A DNA stretch of 64,000 nucleotides, taken from NCBI GenBank assembly GCA_016702555.1, contig JADJDV010000002.1, positions 1 through 64,000 of the forward strand, read 5' to 3'. Shown piece by piece: positions 1 to 10,517 of the stretch. The notes beneath the pieces were generated by a model. That model ran no database searches and had not been told where the DNA came from. It worked only from the letters and a program-made list of their open reading frames with translations. Each line of letters begins with the position of its first letter. Within the stretch, counting starts at the first letter, position 1. The DNA comes from Burkholderiales bacterium. Its GTDB lineage: Bacteria; Pseudomonadota; Gammaproteobacteria; Burkholderiales; Burkholderiaceae_C. Made by a program: the position numbers and the translations under genes.

Positions 1-1134
1 TGCTATGCAAGATGTAGCGTCTTTGGGACAATTGAGCGCCATGAAGCAAGCAGACCTTGGCCTGAACCTGAGTGTCAAGCGCACGCAAGCGCGGCTTTCG
101 ATGAGATGAATGCCGTGGTGCCTTGGGCCGATCTGGTGGCCTTGATCGCGCCATGCCCCTGAGGCTGGCCGACGCGGGCGTCAGCCCTTTGCGGTTGAAG
201 CCATGCTGCGCATTCACTTCATGCAGCAGTGGTTCACCCTGAGCGATCCGGCCATGGAAGAAGCCTTGCACGACGTGCCGCTGTACCGCGAGTTTGCGGG
301 CCTGGACAACTGGCATACGCGCCTGCCCGACGGGAGCACCATCTTGCGCTTTCGTCACCTGCTGGAGCAGCACAAGCTGGCCGAGCAGATGTTCAAGCTC
401 ATCAACGAGCTGCTCATCGCCAAGGGATTGCTGCTCAAGGCTGGCACCGCCGTGGACGCCACCTTGATTGCTGCGCCCAGCTCCACCAAGAACAAGGACA
501 AGCGCGCGATGCCCAGATGCGCTCCAGCAAGAAGGGCAACAACTGGTACTTTGGGATGAAGACGCACATCGGTGTGGACGCCGACTCAGGCTTGACGCAC
601 AGCGTGCGTGGCACGGCAGGCAACGTGCATGACATCGTTGAGGCCAACGCCTTGCTGCACGGTGAAGAAAGCAATGCCTTTGGCGACTCGGCCTTCAGGG
701 GTGCTGACAAGCGAGCCGATGCCAAGGAAAGTGTCACCTGGCATGTGGCCATGAAGCCGGGCCAGCGCAAAGCGCTGGACAAGGACGATCCGATCGAAGG
801 CAAGCTTGATCAGATCGAACGCATCAAGGCCAGCATCCGCGCCAAGGTCGAGCATCCGTTTCGGGTCGTGAAGTGCCAGTTCGGCTATGTGAAGGTGCGC
901 TACCGGGGTTTGAAGAAGAACACGGCGCAGATCGTGACCTTGTTGGGCCTGGCCAACCTGTGGATGGCGCGCAAGAAGTTGATGGCATAGGTGCGCCCGG
1001 CGCGGGCCAAAAGGGCCTGCGGGAGAGCAAAAAACCTCCGAGCAAGGCGAAAACGTCCGGCGAGGTCTCAGTTTCCAGCAAGAGCTAAAAAATGGACAGC
1101 CAAGCACATCCGCGTGTCAATTATTCAGACCGTC
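1..1134 (+). mobile_element. IS5-family insertion sequence remnant (left end outside window)
   Basis: The transposase-like frames at 41-990 and the short tail after them form the right part of an IS5-type element. The tail ends at about 1134 with a sequence whose complement begins GGACGGTCTGAATAA, resembling the GGAAGGTGCGAA-type ends of IS5 relatives. The IS630-like reading frame begins directly beyond this point, so the IS5 copy probably landed inside the 3' part of the IS630 copy. The left inverted repeat is not in the window. The exact right boundary is inferred from the end motif and the break in the IS630 frame, not from an alignment. Confidence 0.65.
41..990 (+). pseudogene. IS5-family transposase, frameshifted
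   Basis: This is a DDE transposase of the IS5 family that has lost its reading frame. Pieces read MKQADLGLNLSVKRT (from 41), DEMNAVVPWADLVALIAP (from about 100), MLRIHFMQQWFTLSDPAMEE (from 203) and MRSSKKGNNWYFGMKTHIG (from about 514). They are joined by at least three frame changes: near 82-95, near 155-162, and a one-base loss near 503. The catalytic positions survive in fragments: Asp in GTAVDATL, Asp in GDSAFRGAD, and Glu in RAKVEHPFRVVK. The product cannot be made as one protein without several corrections, so the copy is very probably dead. Confidence 0.85.
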
Positions 1135-2078
1135 CTTGACCCTTGCGCCGATTGGGCGCCTGGCTCGTGACGGCGGCCTTCAGGTTCGCGTTGAGCATCT
1201 CGTCGGGGTTCAGCTCCGGGCTGTAGCTGGGCAGGTAGAACACTTCGATGTGCTCCTTGTTCTCCTGTAGCCACGCCTTGACCAGCTTGGCGTGATGAAC
1301 CTTCAGGTTGTCCAGCACAAGGAATACTTTGCCGGTGTTTGCCTTCTTGGCTTCCTGCACCAGTCGCTTCATGAAGTCGATCAGGATGGCCGCGTTCATC
1401 GCCCCCTCAAACACCTTGAAGCGAACCTTGCCCCGGTTGGTGACGCTGGAGATGATGGATAGGCCCTCACGGCGCTGGTTGACGCGAATCTCCGGTGTCT
1501 GGCCCATGGGGGCGTAAGAGCGCCCGCGCACATCGTCCGAGCGCAGACCCGTCTCATCGGCCCAGTGAATTTCTGCACCTTCAGCCTTGGCTCTGTGCTC
1601 GATGGCCGGGTACTGCTCATCGAGCCAGCGCTGTACGGCAGCAGGTTGTTGTTCGTAGGCACGCTGGATGGGCTTTTGCGGCGTGAAACCCCAGCGGCGC
1701 AGGTACAGGCCCACGCCTTGCGGAGTCAGACGCACGCCGCAGCGCTGCTCAATCAGCAGCAGCACCGCCTGGCGTGTCCACAACGCAAAGTCCATCTTGA
1801 GCTGATCGGGCGTGTGGTCGATGACCAGACGACGGATGTCGCGCTCTTTGCTCTTCGCTCAGGGCACGCAGCACGCCCACGGGTCGCCCGCAGGGCTTGT
1901 CCACCAGCGCCTTGGCGCCGCCTTGGTCATAGCGCTTGCAGATGTCGAACACGCCGGTGCGCGACAGGCCCAGATCGGCGGCGATGGCTTCATACGTCCA
2001 GCCCGCGCGGCGCAGCTTGATGACCTGCCGGCGCCGCTCCTGGCGCGCTTCAGGGGTGAGTTTCCTCATGTCGATCAT
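1121..2078 (-). pseudogene. IS630-family transposase, frameshifted and 3'-truncated
   Basis: The N-terminal part, from the ATG at 2078 (MIDMRKLTPEARQERRRQ), is a helix-turn-helix domain (WTYEAIAADLGLSRTGVFDI). The C-terminal part lies in another frame and carries the DDE core: Asp in IHWADETGL, Asp in VLDNLKVHHA and Glu in ELNPDEMLNANLK. The frames separate at 1845-1850, where one extra base in a CAAAG run shifts the frame by +1; removing it restores EEQERDIRR. The C-terminus stops early at 1121, where the sequence runs into the IS5-like end. A programmed frameshift is possible in this family, but together with the truncation the simplest reading is a dead copy. Confidence 0.8.
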
Positions 2079-2150
2079 TTCCATGAGGATTATCTGCGGG
2101 CACATTCAACAACTTCAAGAGGTTTGATTTCTATTCAATAAAAAGATGGG

Positions 2151-2441
2151 TCAACCTGAATGAGCAGGCGTGGCTGACAACTTCACCCCCAACGCATTCA
2201 ACAACTTCAGCACCGTGTCGTAGCGCGGTTTCGCCCCTGGCGTGAGCGCCTTGTACAGACTCTCTCGCCCCAGCCCTGAGTCCTTGGCCAGTTGCGTCAT
2301 GCCGCGGGCGCGCGCCACGTCGCGCACAGCGGTCAAGAAAACGTCGGGGTTCGAGTCTTCGAGCGCGGCAGTGAGGTATTCCGCGATGGTTTGTTCATCG
2401 TCCAGATAATCGGCTGCGTCGAACGGTGCCACTTGAACCAT
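2151..2441 (-). CDS. HigA-type antitoxin (XRE helix-turn-helix)
   Basis: A 96-residue antitoxin of the type II 'putative addiction module antidote' family. The N-terminus (FDAADYLDDEQTIAEYLTAA) is typical of the family, and a helix-turn-helix follows (GMTQLAKDSGLGRESLYKAL). It should bind and neutralise the partner toxin and repress their shared promoter. The ATG at 2441 lies 2 bases after the toxin stop, so the pair is cotranscribed and probably translationally coupled. The toxin-first order is typical of HigBA modules. The gene ends close to the IS630 remnant, consistent with an accessory location. Confidence 0.88.
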   Translation of the reverse strand: MVQVAPFDAADYLDDEQTIAEYLTAALEDSNPDVFLTAVRDVARARGMTQLAKDSGLGRESLYKALTPGAKPRYDTVLKLLNALGVKLSATPAHSG

Positions 2442-2443
2442 GT

Positions 2444-2743
2444 TCACTCCTTGCCCAGTTGATGCGCCATGTCGATGGCGCGCTGAATGTCGCGCTTCTG
2501 GCTGGACTTGTCGCCGTCCAGCAGAAGCAGGTAGAGCACCTCGCCCCGGCGCGTGTAGTACACGCGGTAGCCAGGGCCGACATGTACCCGCATCTCGAAC
2601 ACGCCGTCGCCGACCGGCTTGCAATCGGCAAAGTTGCCGTGCTCAGCGGAACGAATGCGATGGACGATGCGTGCGCGACCGATCTTGTCCTTCAGCGCAG
2701 AAAGCCATGTATCGAATGCCTCCGTGCGAAGGAAGGTGTTCAT
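2444..2743 (-). CDS. HigB/RelE-type toxin
   Basis: A 99-residue toxin of the RelE/ParE superfamily, addiction-module killer subgroup. Features are the N-terminal FDTWLSALKD helix, the RIVHRIRSAEHGNFADCKPVGDGVFEMR-type core (quoted in part: HGNFADCKPVG), GPGYRVYYTRRG, and the C-terminal LLLDGDKSSQKRDIQRAI. Members typically act as ribosome-dependent mRNA interferases; whether this one does is inferred. It precedes the antitoxin gene by 2 bases and follows a palindromic operator. Start ATG at 2743 chosen because it sits directly downstream of that operator and gives the family's usual length. Confidence 0.88.
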   Translation of the reverse strand: MNTFLRTEAFDTWLSALKDKIGRARIVHRIRSAEHGNFADCKPVGDGVFEMRVHVGPGYRVYYTRRGEVLYLLLLDGDKSSQKRDIQRAIDMAHQLGKE

Positions 2744-2749
2744 GTTTGC

Positions 2750-2771
2750 ATCGTATCCGATTGGATACGAT
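2750..2771 (-). promoter_or_regulatory. Palindromic operator of the HigBA pair
   Basis: Two perfect 9-bp arms (ATCGTATCC and GGATACGAT) separated by 4 bp lie 7 bp upstream of the toxin start. This is the expected place for the antitoxin or complex to bind and repress its own promoter. The last operator base is also the first base of the complement of the neighbouring aminotransferase stop codon. Role inferred from position and symmetry. Confidence 0.7.
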
Positions 2772-4129
2772 TACGCCACGGCTACCAGCGCATCCCCCAG
2801 TGCGCTCACCAGCCGATCAATCTCCGCCGGCGTGCTGATGAAGGGCGGCGCCAACTGGATCGTGTCGCCGCCGTAGCGCACGTAGAAGCCGTTCTTCCAG
2901 CAGTGCATGGCGATCTCGTACGGACGCTTGGCGGGTTCGCCGGGCAGGGATTCGATGGTGAAGCCGGCGGCCAGCCCGTAGTTCCGGATGTCGAGCACGT
3001 GCTTGGCGCCTTTCAGGCCGTGCACGGTGGTCTCAAAGTGCGGTGCCAGCGCCTTCACGCGCCCCACGCCGTCTTCCCGCTCCAGCAAATCCATCGCCGC
3101 GATGCCGGCGGCGCAGGCCACCGGGTGCGCGCTGTAGGTGTAGCCGTGCGCAAACTCCAGCATGTAGTCGGGCCCGCCCGCGGCCATGAAGGTGTCGTAG
3201 ATCGTCTTAGAAGCCATCACGCCGCCCAGCGGCTGCACGCCGTTGGTGACCTGCTTGGCGAAGGTCATGATGTCGGGCACGACGCCAAAGGCGTCTGACC
3301 CGGTCCTGGTGCCGCAGCGGCCAAAGCCGGTGATGACTTCGTCGAAGATCAACAGGATGTCGTGCTGGGTGCAGATTTCGCGCAGGCGCTGCAAATAGCC
3401 CACCGGCGGAATCACCACGCCGGCCGAGCCGCTGAAGGGCTCGACGATGACGGCGGCGATGTTGCTGGCGTCGTGCAGCGCGATCAGGTCCAGCAGCTTG
3501 TCGGCCAGCGCCTTGCCACCTTCGGCCGGCTGGCCCTTGGCAAAGGTGCCCATGGGCGGCTGCGTGTGCGGCAGGTGATCGGCCTCAATGCCCTGCCCAT
3601 AGACCTTGCGGTTGCCAACCATGCCGCCGACCGAGATGCCGCCAAAGTTGACGCCGTGGTAGCCCTTCTCGCGGCCAACCAGGCGCGTCTTGCCACCCTG
3701 GCCCTTCAGGCGCCAGTAGGCGCGTGCCATCTTCAGCGCGGTGTCGGCGGCTTCGGAGCCGCTTGACGTGAAGAAGACGTAGTCCAGCCCGGCGGGCGTG
3801 AAGGCTTTCAGCTTGTTGGCCAGCTCAAACGACAGCGGGTGGCCAAACTGGAAGGCGGGCGCGTAGTCCAGCTGCGCGGCCTGCTTGCCCACGGCCTCGG
3901 CGATTTCGCGCCGGCCATGGCCCAGGCCCGTGCACCACAGGCCCGACAGGCCGTCGAACACCTGGCGGCCATCGCCATCGGTGAAATAGGCGCCCTGCGC
4001 GGCCACGACCATGCGCGGGTCGCGCTTGAACTGACGGTTGGCGGTGAAGGGCATCCAGTGCGCGTCGAGCCAGGCGGCGTCGTGTTTGGCGGGCGCGGCG
4101 GTCGATTGGGGGGCGGTGGCGAGGGTCAT
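2771..4129 (-). CDS. Omega-amino acid--pyruvate aminotransferase (class III, BauA-like)
   Basis: A 452-residue PLP-dependent class III aminotransferase, close to the length of beta-alanine/omega-amino acid:pyruvate transaminases. Visible features are the N-terminal HWMPFTANRQFK typical of this subgroup, the PLP phosphate-binding SSGSEAADTALK, the IFDEVITGFGR segment carrying the cofactor-binding Asp, and the Schiff-base lysine in FAKQVTNG. It likely moves the amino group of beta-alanine or similar omega-amines to pyruvate. The ATG at 4129 follows a clear AAGGAG site; the frame extends further upstream into repeat sequence, which was excluded. A LysR regulator is divergently transcribed from the same intergenic region, a common arrangement for catabolic genes. 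Exact substrate is not decided by sequence alone. Confidence 0.88.
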   Translation of the reverse strand: MTLATAPQSTAAPAKHDAAWLDAHWMPFTANRQFKRDPRMVVAAQGAYFTDGDGRQVFDGLSGLWCTGLGHGRREIAEAVGKQAAQLDYAPAFQFGHPLSFELANKLKAFTPAGLDYVFFTSSGSEAADTALKMARAYWRLKGQGGKTRLVGREKGYHGVNFGGISVGGMVGNRKVYGQGIEADHLPHTQPPMGTFAKGQPAEGGKALADKLLDLIALHDASNIAAVIVEPFSGSAGVVIPPVGYLQRLREICTQHDILLIFDEVITGFGRCGTRTGSDAFGVVPDIMTFAKQVTNGVQPLGGVMASKTIYDTFMAAGGPDYMLEFAHGYTYSAHPVACAAGIAAMDLLEREDGVGRVKALAPHFETTVHGLKGAKHVLDIRNYGLAAGFTIESLPGEPAKRPYEIAMHCWKNGFYVRYGGDTIQLAPPFISTPAEIDRLVSALGDALVAVA

Positions 4130-4158
4130 GGGTTTGTCTCCTTGCATCAAGAGAAATA

Positions 4159-4270
4159 CCGGACGCGAAGGGCGCCAAGGATTCGCGAAGAACGCAAAAA
4201 AAGGCGAAAAACCTTGGCTGTTCTTTCGCGTTCTTCGCGCAGTTTTGGCGTCCTTCACGTCCAGCTGTTC
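4159..4270. repeat. Dispersed GACGC-rich hairpin repeat
   Basis: An imperfect inverted repeat built from GGACGCGAAGG...ATTCGCGAAGAACGC and the reverse GCGTTCTTCGCG...GGCGTCCTTCACGTCC, ending near CAGCTGTTC. Related copies lie at 26385-26467, 38311-38370 and 39372-39449. It lies between the aminotransferase start and the divergent LysR gene, so their promoters must sit around or inside it. Confidence 0.7.
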
Positions 4271-4345
4271 AGACGGTATCTCAGCATTGTGGCCACCATT
4301 GATAATCCGTTAAATAGGCAATCATCCATGTTCAGTTGCTGATTT

Positions 4346-5296
4346 ATGCAAGTAAAGCAAGCCCCTCGCACCCGCCCGGTTCTGGGCCAGGTCAGCGACA
4401 TGGACCTGCGCCTGCTGCAGGTGTTCAAGGCGGTGGTCGAGTGCGGCGGGCTGTCGGCGGCCGAGCTGGAGCTGAACATCGGCACCAGCACCGTCAGCCG
4501 CCACATCAAGGATCTGGAAACGCGCCTGGGCCTAGTGCTGTGCCGGCGCGGGCGCGCCGGCTTTGCCGTGACGGCCGAGGGCCAGCGCGTATACGACGAA
4601 ACGCTGCGCCTGCTGGCCGCCGTCGACGGCTTTCGCGCCAGCGTCGACGACATCCACGACCGCATGGGCGGCGCGCTGCACATCGCGCTGTTCGACAAGA
4701 CCGCCAGCAACCCGCGCTCGCGCATCCACGCCGCCATTGCCGACTTCGTGGCGCTGGCGCCCGACGTCAAGCTGCACCTGCACGTGGGCAGCATCCAGGC
4801 CATCGAGCGCGGCGTGATGGACGGCAGCTTCGCCGTCGGCGTGATCCCGGCGCATCGCGCCTCGGCCAGCCTGCGCTACGACCCGCTGTTCGGCGAAACC
4901 ATGTATTTGTACTGCGGCGCGGCACACGAGTTGTTCGACGCCGATCACGCCACACTCGACTGGCCTGCGCTGCGGCGCCGCGACGACTTCGCCGGCCTCG
5001 GCTACCACTCGCCCAACATGGAACTGGCGCACGCCGAGCGCCTGCCGCGCAAGGCGACGGCGTTCGAGCAGGAAGCGATTGCCACGCTGATCCTGTCGGG
5101 CCGTTTCGTCGGCTTTCTGCCCGACCATTACGCTGAAAGCTTCGTGCGGCGCGGCCAGATGCAGGCGGTCGCGCCCGAGCAGCTGCACTACACCTGCGAC
5201 TTCGTCAGCGTGCTGCGCCGCTCACCGCAGCCACCGCGCGCGGCGCTGGCCTTTCATCAGGCGCTGCTGGCGGCGCACGCAGCGGCGCCGGGGTGA
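4346..5296 (+). CDS. LysR-family transcriptional regulator
   Basis: A 316-residue LysR-type regulator. The winged helix-turn-helix is at about residues 20-80 (DLRLLQVFKAVVECGGLSAAELEL, quoted in part: LQVFKAVVECGG; then GTSTVSRHIKDLETRLG), followed by a periplasmic-binding-protein-like effector domain from about residue 105. The pattern NIGTSTVSRHIKDLE is typical of regulators next to pyrimidine or omega-amino acid catabolic genes. It is divergent from the aminotransferase gene and probably controls it; that link is positional. An internal ATG at 4400 (MDLRLLQ) would also give a complete DNA-binding domain, so the true start could be either. Confidence 0.88.
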   Translation: MQVKQAPRTRPVLGQVSDMDLRLLQVFKAVVECGGLSAAELELNIGTSTVSRHIKDLETRLGLVLCRRGRAGFAVTAEGQRVYDETLRLLAAVDGFRASVDDIHDRMGGALHIALFDKTASNPRSRIHAAIADFVALAPDVKLHLHVGSIQAIERGVMDGSFAVGVIPAHRASASLRYDPLFGETMYLYCGAAHELFDADHATLDWPALRRRDDFAGLGYHSPNMELAHAERLPRKATAFEQEAIATLILSGRFVGFLPDHYAESFVRRGQMQAVAPEQLHYTCDFVSVLRRSPQPPRAALAFHQALLAAHAAAPG

Positions 5297-5308
5297 GGGC
5301 AGCGCCCG

Positions 5309-6288
<980 letters not shown>

Positions 6289-6292
<4 letters not shown>

Positions 6293-9200
6293 GGCTTGTT
6301 CTCCATGGCTTGGGGGCTTGGCGCGGCCGCGGGCACCCCGGCGGGCTCGGCCGCGGCACCCGCGCCGATGCGGCGGACCTGCGGATTGTCCCAGCTGCCG
6401 CCGATGTGGAACTCGCGCGTGGCCGCCTTGATGAGCGGCTGCTTGAGCACCAGCTGGGCGATGAAGGCGCCGATGCCGATGGCGGGGTTGATCACGGCCG
6501 CCGCCAGCGCGGCGGTGCCGGCATCGATCTCGGGCACCACCAGCACGCGCAAGTCCTGCGTCTCGCGGTCGAGGTCGGCGCTGCCTTCCATCAGCACCGC
6601 CGCGTTGACACCTTTCATCTGCAGGTTATTGGTGCGGGCCACGCCGCGCTGCACGGCGACGTCGCCGCGCACATGGTCGAACGCGAAGCCGCTGGAGAAC
6701 ACATCGCGAAAATCCAGCGTCAGGCGCCGCGGCAGCGACTGCAGGCTGAGCACGCCCAGCAGCTTGGCCACGCCCGGGTCGGCCTTGAGGAACTGCCCGG
6801 CGCCCATGTCCAGATGCAGCTGGCCGTTCATGCTGGGGTAGTGCGGCGACAGCGGCGAGCCGGCCCAGCCGATGCTGCCGTCCAGCTGGCCCTGGCCGCG
6901 CGCCAGCACACCGGGCATGTCGAAGCGCGCCAGCAGCGCGCCGGCGTCGCGGATGTCGAGCCGGAAGTCCAGCTGGGTGCGGCGCGCATCGTCCGGCGCC
7001 CGTGGCGCGCGCGGATCGAACGGCGGCACCGGCGCGCGTGGCTGCACCGCCCAGCGGCCGCTGGCGTTGAAGCTGGCCTCGGGCGTCTGCAGCGTCAGAC
7101 GCGACAGCTGCCACTCCTGCACGCCGCGCGCCCCCTGGCGCGACGGCGCCACGTCGCGGTTGATGGCCTCGATCTCGAGACGGCCCAGCTTCTTGCCGCG
7201 CAGCTCGAATTCATCGGCCACGATGTCCAGCGCCGGAATGTGCGGCGGCGGCTCGGCCAGCAGGGCGGCGTTCTCGTCCATCGCACTGGCCGGAATCGAC
7301 AGGCGCGACAGGCGCGCGTGCACCTTGCCGGCACGGCCGTCCGCGCCTTCGCTGAACTGGATGCGCCCGGCCAGCTCGCGCGCCTGCACCTCGGCACGCC
7401 AGAGCGCACCTTCGCGCGTGCCGTTGCTGACCACCTCGTGCAGCACGCGCTCGTCCAGTTGCAGCTCGCCCACGCGCAGCGACCAGGCGCTGGGCAGGTA
7501 GTCGCGCGCCGCACCGCCCGCGCCGGACGCCGCCGACCAGCCGGCACCGCTGGCGCCGCCGCCCTCCCCGGCGAACAGGCGCTCGGCCATCGCTTCCCAG
7601 GCCGACACGTCGAGCCGCGCCATCTGCACCTGCGCCCGCAGGCCGCTGGCCGGCAGCGCCGGCCCGTCGGCGCTCGGCGCGCCCAGCTCGATGGCGCCGC
7701 GCAGCAGGCGCGCCGGCGCGGCCCCGCCGCTGTGCTCCAACGCCAGCGCCAGCCGGTCGGTCAGCGTCAGCCGCAGCCATTCGCGCGCCGGCGCGCCGGC
7801 CTCAGCGGGCTGCGGGCGCGCCTCGTAGCGCAGCGGCCAGGCGGCGTCGGCCGGCTTGCCCAGCGGCGCCGGCAAGTCGAACGCCATGCCACGCAGGTCG
7901 CTGGTCACCAGCAGCTCCTGCTGCGCACCGCGAAAATCGATCACCGCCTCGTAGGCGGCCTGGCCGCTGGCCTGGCGCGCGATCGCCGGCAGCGGGCCCC
8001 AACCCGGCATCTGGCGCAGGCCCTCGGCGCTGGCCTGGCCGCTGGCGCGCACCCGCACCGTGGGCGCACCGCTGGCGCCGGCTTGCGAACCGCCGCTGAC
8101 GCGCGCGCTGCCACCCAGCGCATTCACGCGCACGTCGTGAATGGTGAAGCCGGTCTCGGAAAAGCCGACCTCACCCTGCGCGTTGGCCAGCAGCAGCGCG
8201 TCGGGCGCCAGCCGCACATCGTTGCCTTGCAGCGTGACGCGTCCCGACACTTTCGAATCGTCGATGCGCGCGATCGGCAGATCGAGCTTGAGCGCCAGCG
8301 CCGCCTCGCCGCTGGCGCTGGCGTCGTCCAGCGCGTGCTCGGTGAAGCCGGCCAGCGGCGACGCGCGCACGATGCCGAGCGCCGTCGCCAATGGCCCGCG
8401 CCCCTCGGCCTCGACCCGCACGCGCGTGTGTTCCAGGTCGTCGATGCCGGCCTGCACGCGCGTGAACTGCCAGCCCGGGTGGCCTTGTACGCGCCCACGC
8501 GCGCCGTTGACGCGCATGCGGTTGCCTTCGAACACCAGCTCGCCGGCCAGCTCTTCCAGCGCCGGCCAGGGCGGCTGCCCGGCCGGCTGGATCGACTTCG
8601 GCACATAGACCAGGGTGACGCCGCGCACCTGGCCGGCGAAGCGGAACTCGCCCGCCTTCCGGTCGCGCTCGAACGGCAGGTCGAGCAGATTGCCCTTGAC
8701 GCGCACCGCCACGTCGCGCGCCTCGCCCTGCACGACGGCATCGCGCACGTAGTGGCGCGCCTCGGGCGGGATCGCCAGCGGCAGGTAGCGGTGCACGCGC
8801 GCGCCATTGGCGCGGCTGAAGCTGCCTTGCAGGTCAAGCACGCCGGGAAAACGCGGCTCGCCCGGGCGCCTCGCCTCGGCGGTCTGCCAGCGCGCCTTGA
8901 AGCGGCCGGTGGCGTCGGCATTGCGCAGCGCCAGCTCGTCCACCTCGACCTCGATGTGCTCGCCCTGCACGCGCCAGCGCGCCTGCGCCGACAGTTGCGC
9001 CAGCGCAATGCGCGGCTGCTCGAAGACACCGGGAAACTCCAGCGCGCCGTCCTCGATCGACAGCTGCGCGTGGCCGCCGCTGGGCATCGCCTCCAGCTCC
9101 AGCGCCGCGCCCTCGATGCCCGGAATGCCCTCGACCGGCTGGCCATCGGCGCGCGGCGGTGCCGGCCGCGCACCCACCGACAGACCGGCCAGCCGCGCCT

Positions 9201-10443
9201 GCACGCGCCAGTCGTGCGGCGCCTCCAGCGCGCCGTCCCAGCGCGCCGTGATGCTTTCGACCAAGCCCTTGACCGGCTGCGCCTGCAATTGCTCGTGCAG
9301 CTTGGGCGGCAGCGGCAGCCGGCCGGCGATCTTGGCCAGCGCCGCCAGATCCAGCTTGTCGCCGCGCAGTTCGCCGCCGGCCAGTGCGCCCGCCGCGCCG
9401 TCGCGCAGCCTCAGGCTGAAGTTGCCGCCCGGCCAGGCCAGGCCGTCGGCATCGACGAAGCGCAGCGCGTGCGTGTCGAGCTGCATCGCGCCCGGCTGGC
9501 GGCGCCAGCCGATCCGGCCGCTGACGGCGCCGAAGGCCAGCGGCTCCAGCTTGGGACCGAAGCGGGCCGCCACCGCGCCCAGCGCCAGATCGGCGGTGGC
9601 GGCCGTGAGTACGCCCTGACGCAGCTCGGCCCAGGCGCGCAGCGCGCCGCGGCCCTCGCGCAACTCGACCCCCCATTCGGCCTGCAGGTCGAGGTATTGA
9701 CGCAGCCGCGACAAATCGATGTGCGGCAAGTCGGCAAAGGCCTGGCCATCCCATTCGCGCCAGTAACCGGCGTGGCGCGAAAACACCGGCTGGCGGAAGC
9801 GCCCGATCAGGGTGAAGCGCTCGCCCCAGCCCTCGGGCGGCGTGGCGTCCAGCCGGATCTGGTGGCGCCGGCGCCCGTTGCGCAGCACCAGTTGCACCTC
9901 ATCCAGCGCCACCGGTGGCGCGGCGCGGCGCGCGTCGATCCAGCGCACGCGGCCACCGCGCACCAGCAGCTCGGGCAGCGAAAAGAACGCGTCGGCGGCG
10001 CGGGTATCGCTGGCGGCGTCGCCCGACAGGTCAATGCCGCCCACCAGCAGGCGACCGTCGGCGGTGCGCCGCAACTCCAGCTCGGGCCCGTCCAGCACCA
10101 CCTGATCCAGCCCGTAGCTGGCCGGCGCCAGCACCGACACCGACAGCAGCACGCGCGGCAGGCGCAGGCCGGCACGCCCGCTCGGGTCGTGCACCTGCAC
10201 CTCGTGCAGCGACAGCGTCGGCACCAGGCCATTGGATTCGGCGCGCACCGCGCCGATGCTCACCGGCGCCGCCAGCGCCGCCGAGGCCCAACGCTCCAGC
10301 CGCGGGCGCATTTCGTCGGCGCGCGGCACAATCCACCAATGCAGGACGACCCAGGCCAGCACCAGCACCGACAGCACGCCCGCGACGATGCGCACGGTCC
10401 AGCGCATCATGGCGGCGAGAAATCGGATGGACGGTTGGATCAA
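6289..10443 (-). CDS. yhdP: YhdP-family AsmA-like envelope protein
   Basis: A very long protein of 1384 residues matching the YhdP/TIGR02099 family. One N-terminal transmembrane helix (about residues 12-35, VRIVAGVLSVLVLAWVVLHW) anchors a long periplasmic part. The C-terminal region is typical: LLGVLSLQSLPRRLTLDFRD, followed by FDHVRGDVAVQRG and the terminal GTAALAAAVINPAIGIGAF. Family members are bridge-like lipid-transfer proteins that help move phospholipid to the outer membrane. The stop overlaps the start of the nitrilase gene (ATGA). It is divergent from glnE across 74 bp. Start ATG at 10443; an ATG eleven codons later (MMRWTV) is an alternative. Confidence 0.9.
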
Positions 10444-10470
10444 CGGCGTTCGGGTTGAGGCAGGGGAGAC

Positions 10471-10495
10471 ATCGGCCGAGCGTCACTCGGCCGAT
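10471..10495. promoter_or_regulatory. 10-bp inverted repeat between yhdP and glnE
   Basis: ATCGGCCGAG and CTCGGCCGAT form perfect arms around a 5-bp spacer in the 74-bp divergent intergenic region. It may be an operator shared by the two genes or an RNA hairpin in the glnE leader. No protein can be assigned to it. Confidence 0.4.
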
Positions 10496-10517
10496 CTCGG
10501 AGGCAGCAAGAGAAATT

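Noticed and set aside
6310..10458. A 1382-codon open frame on the plus strand opposite yhdP
   Set aside because: It is the mirror of a GC-rich gene. It lacks any recognisable domain, is rich in Arg, Gln and Ala, and runs exactly over yhdP, whose protein has clear family features.
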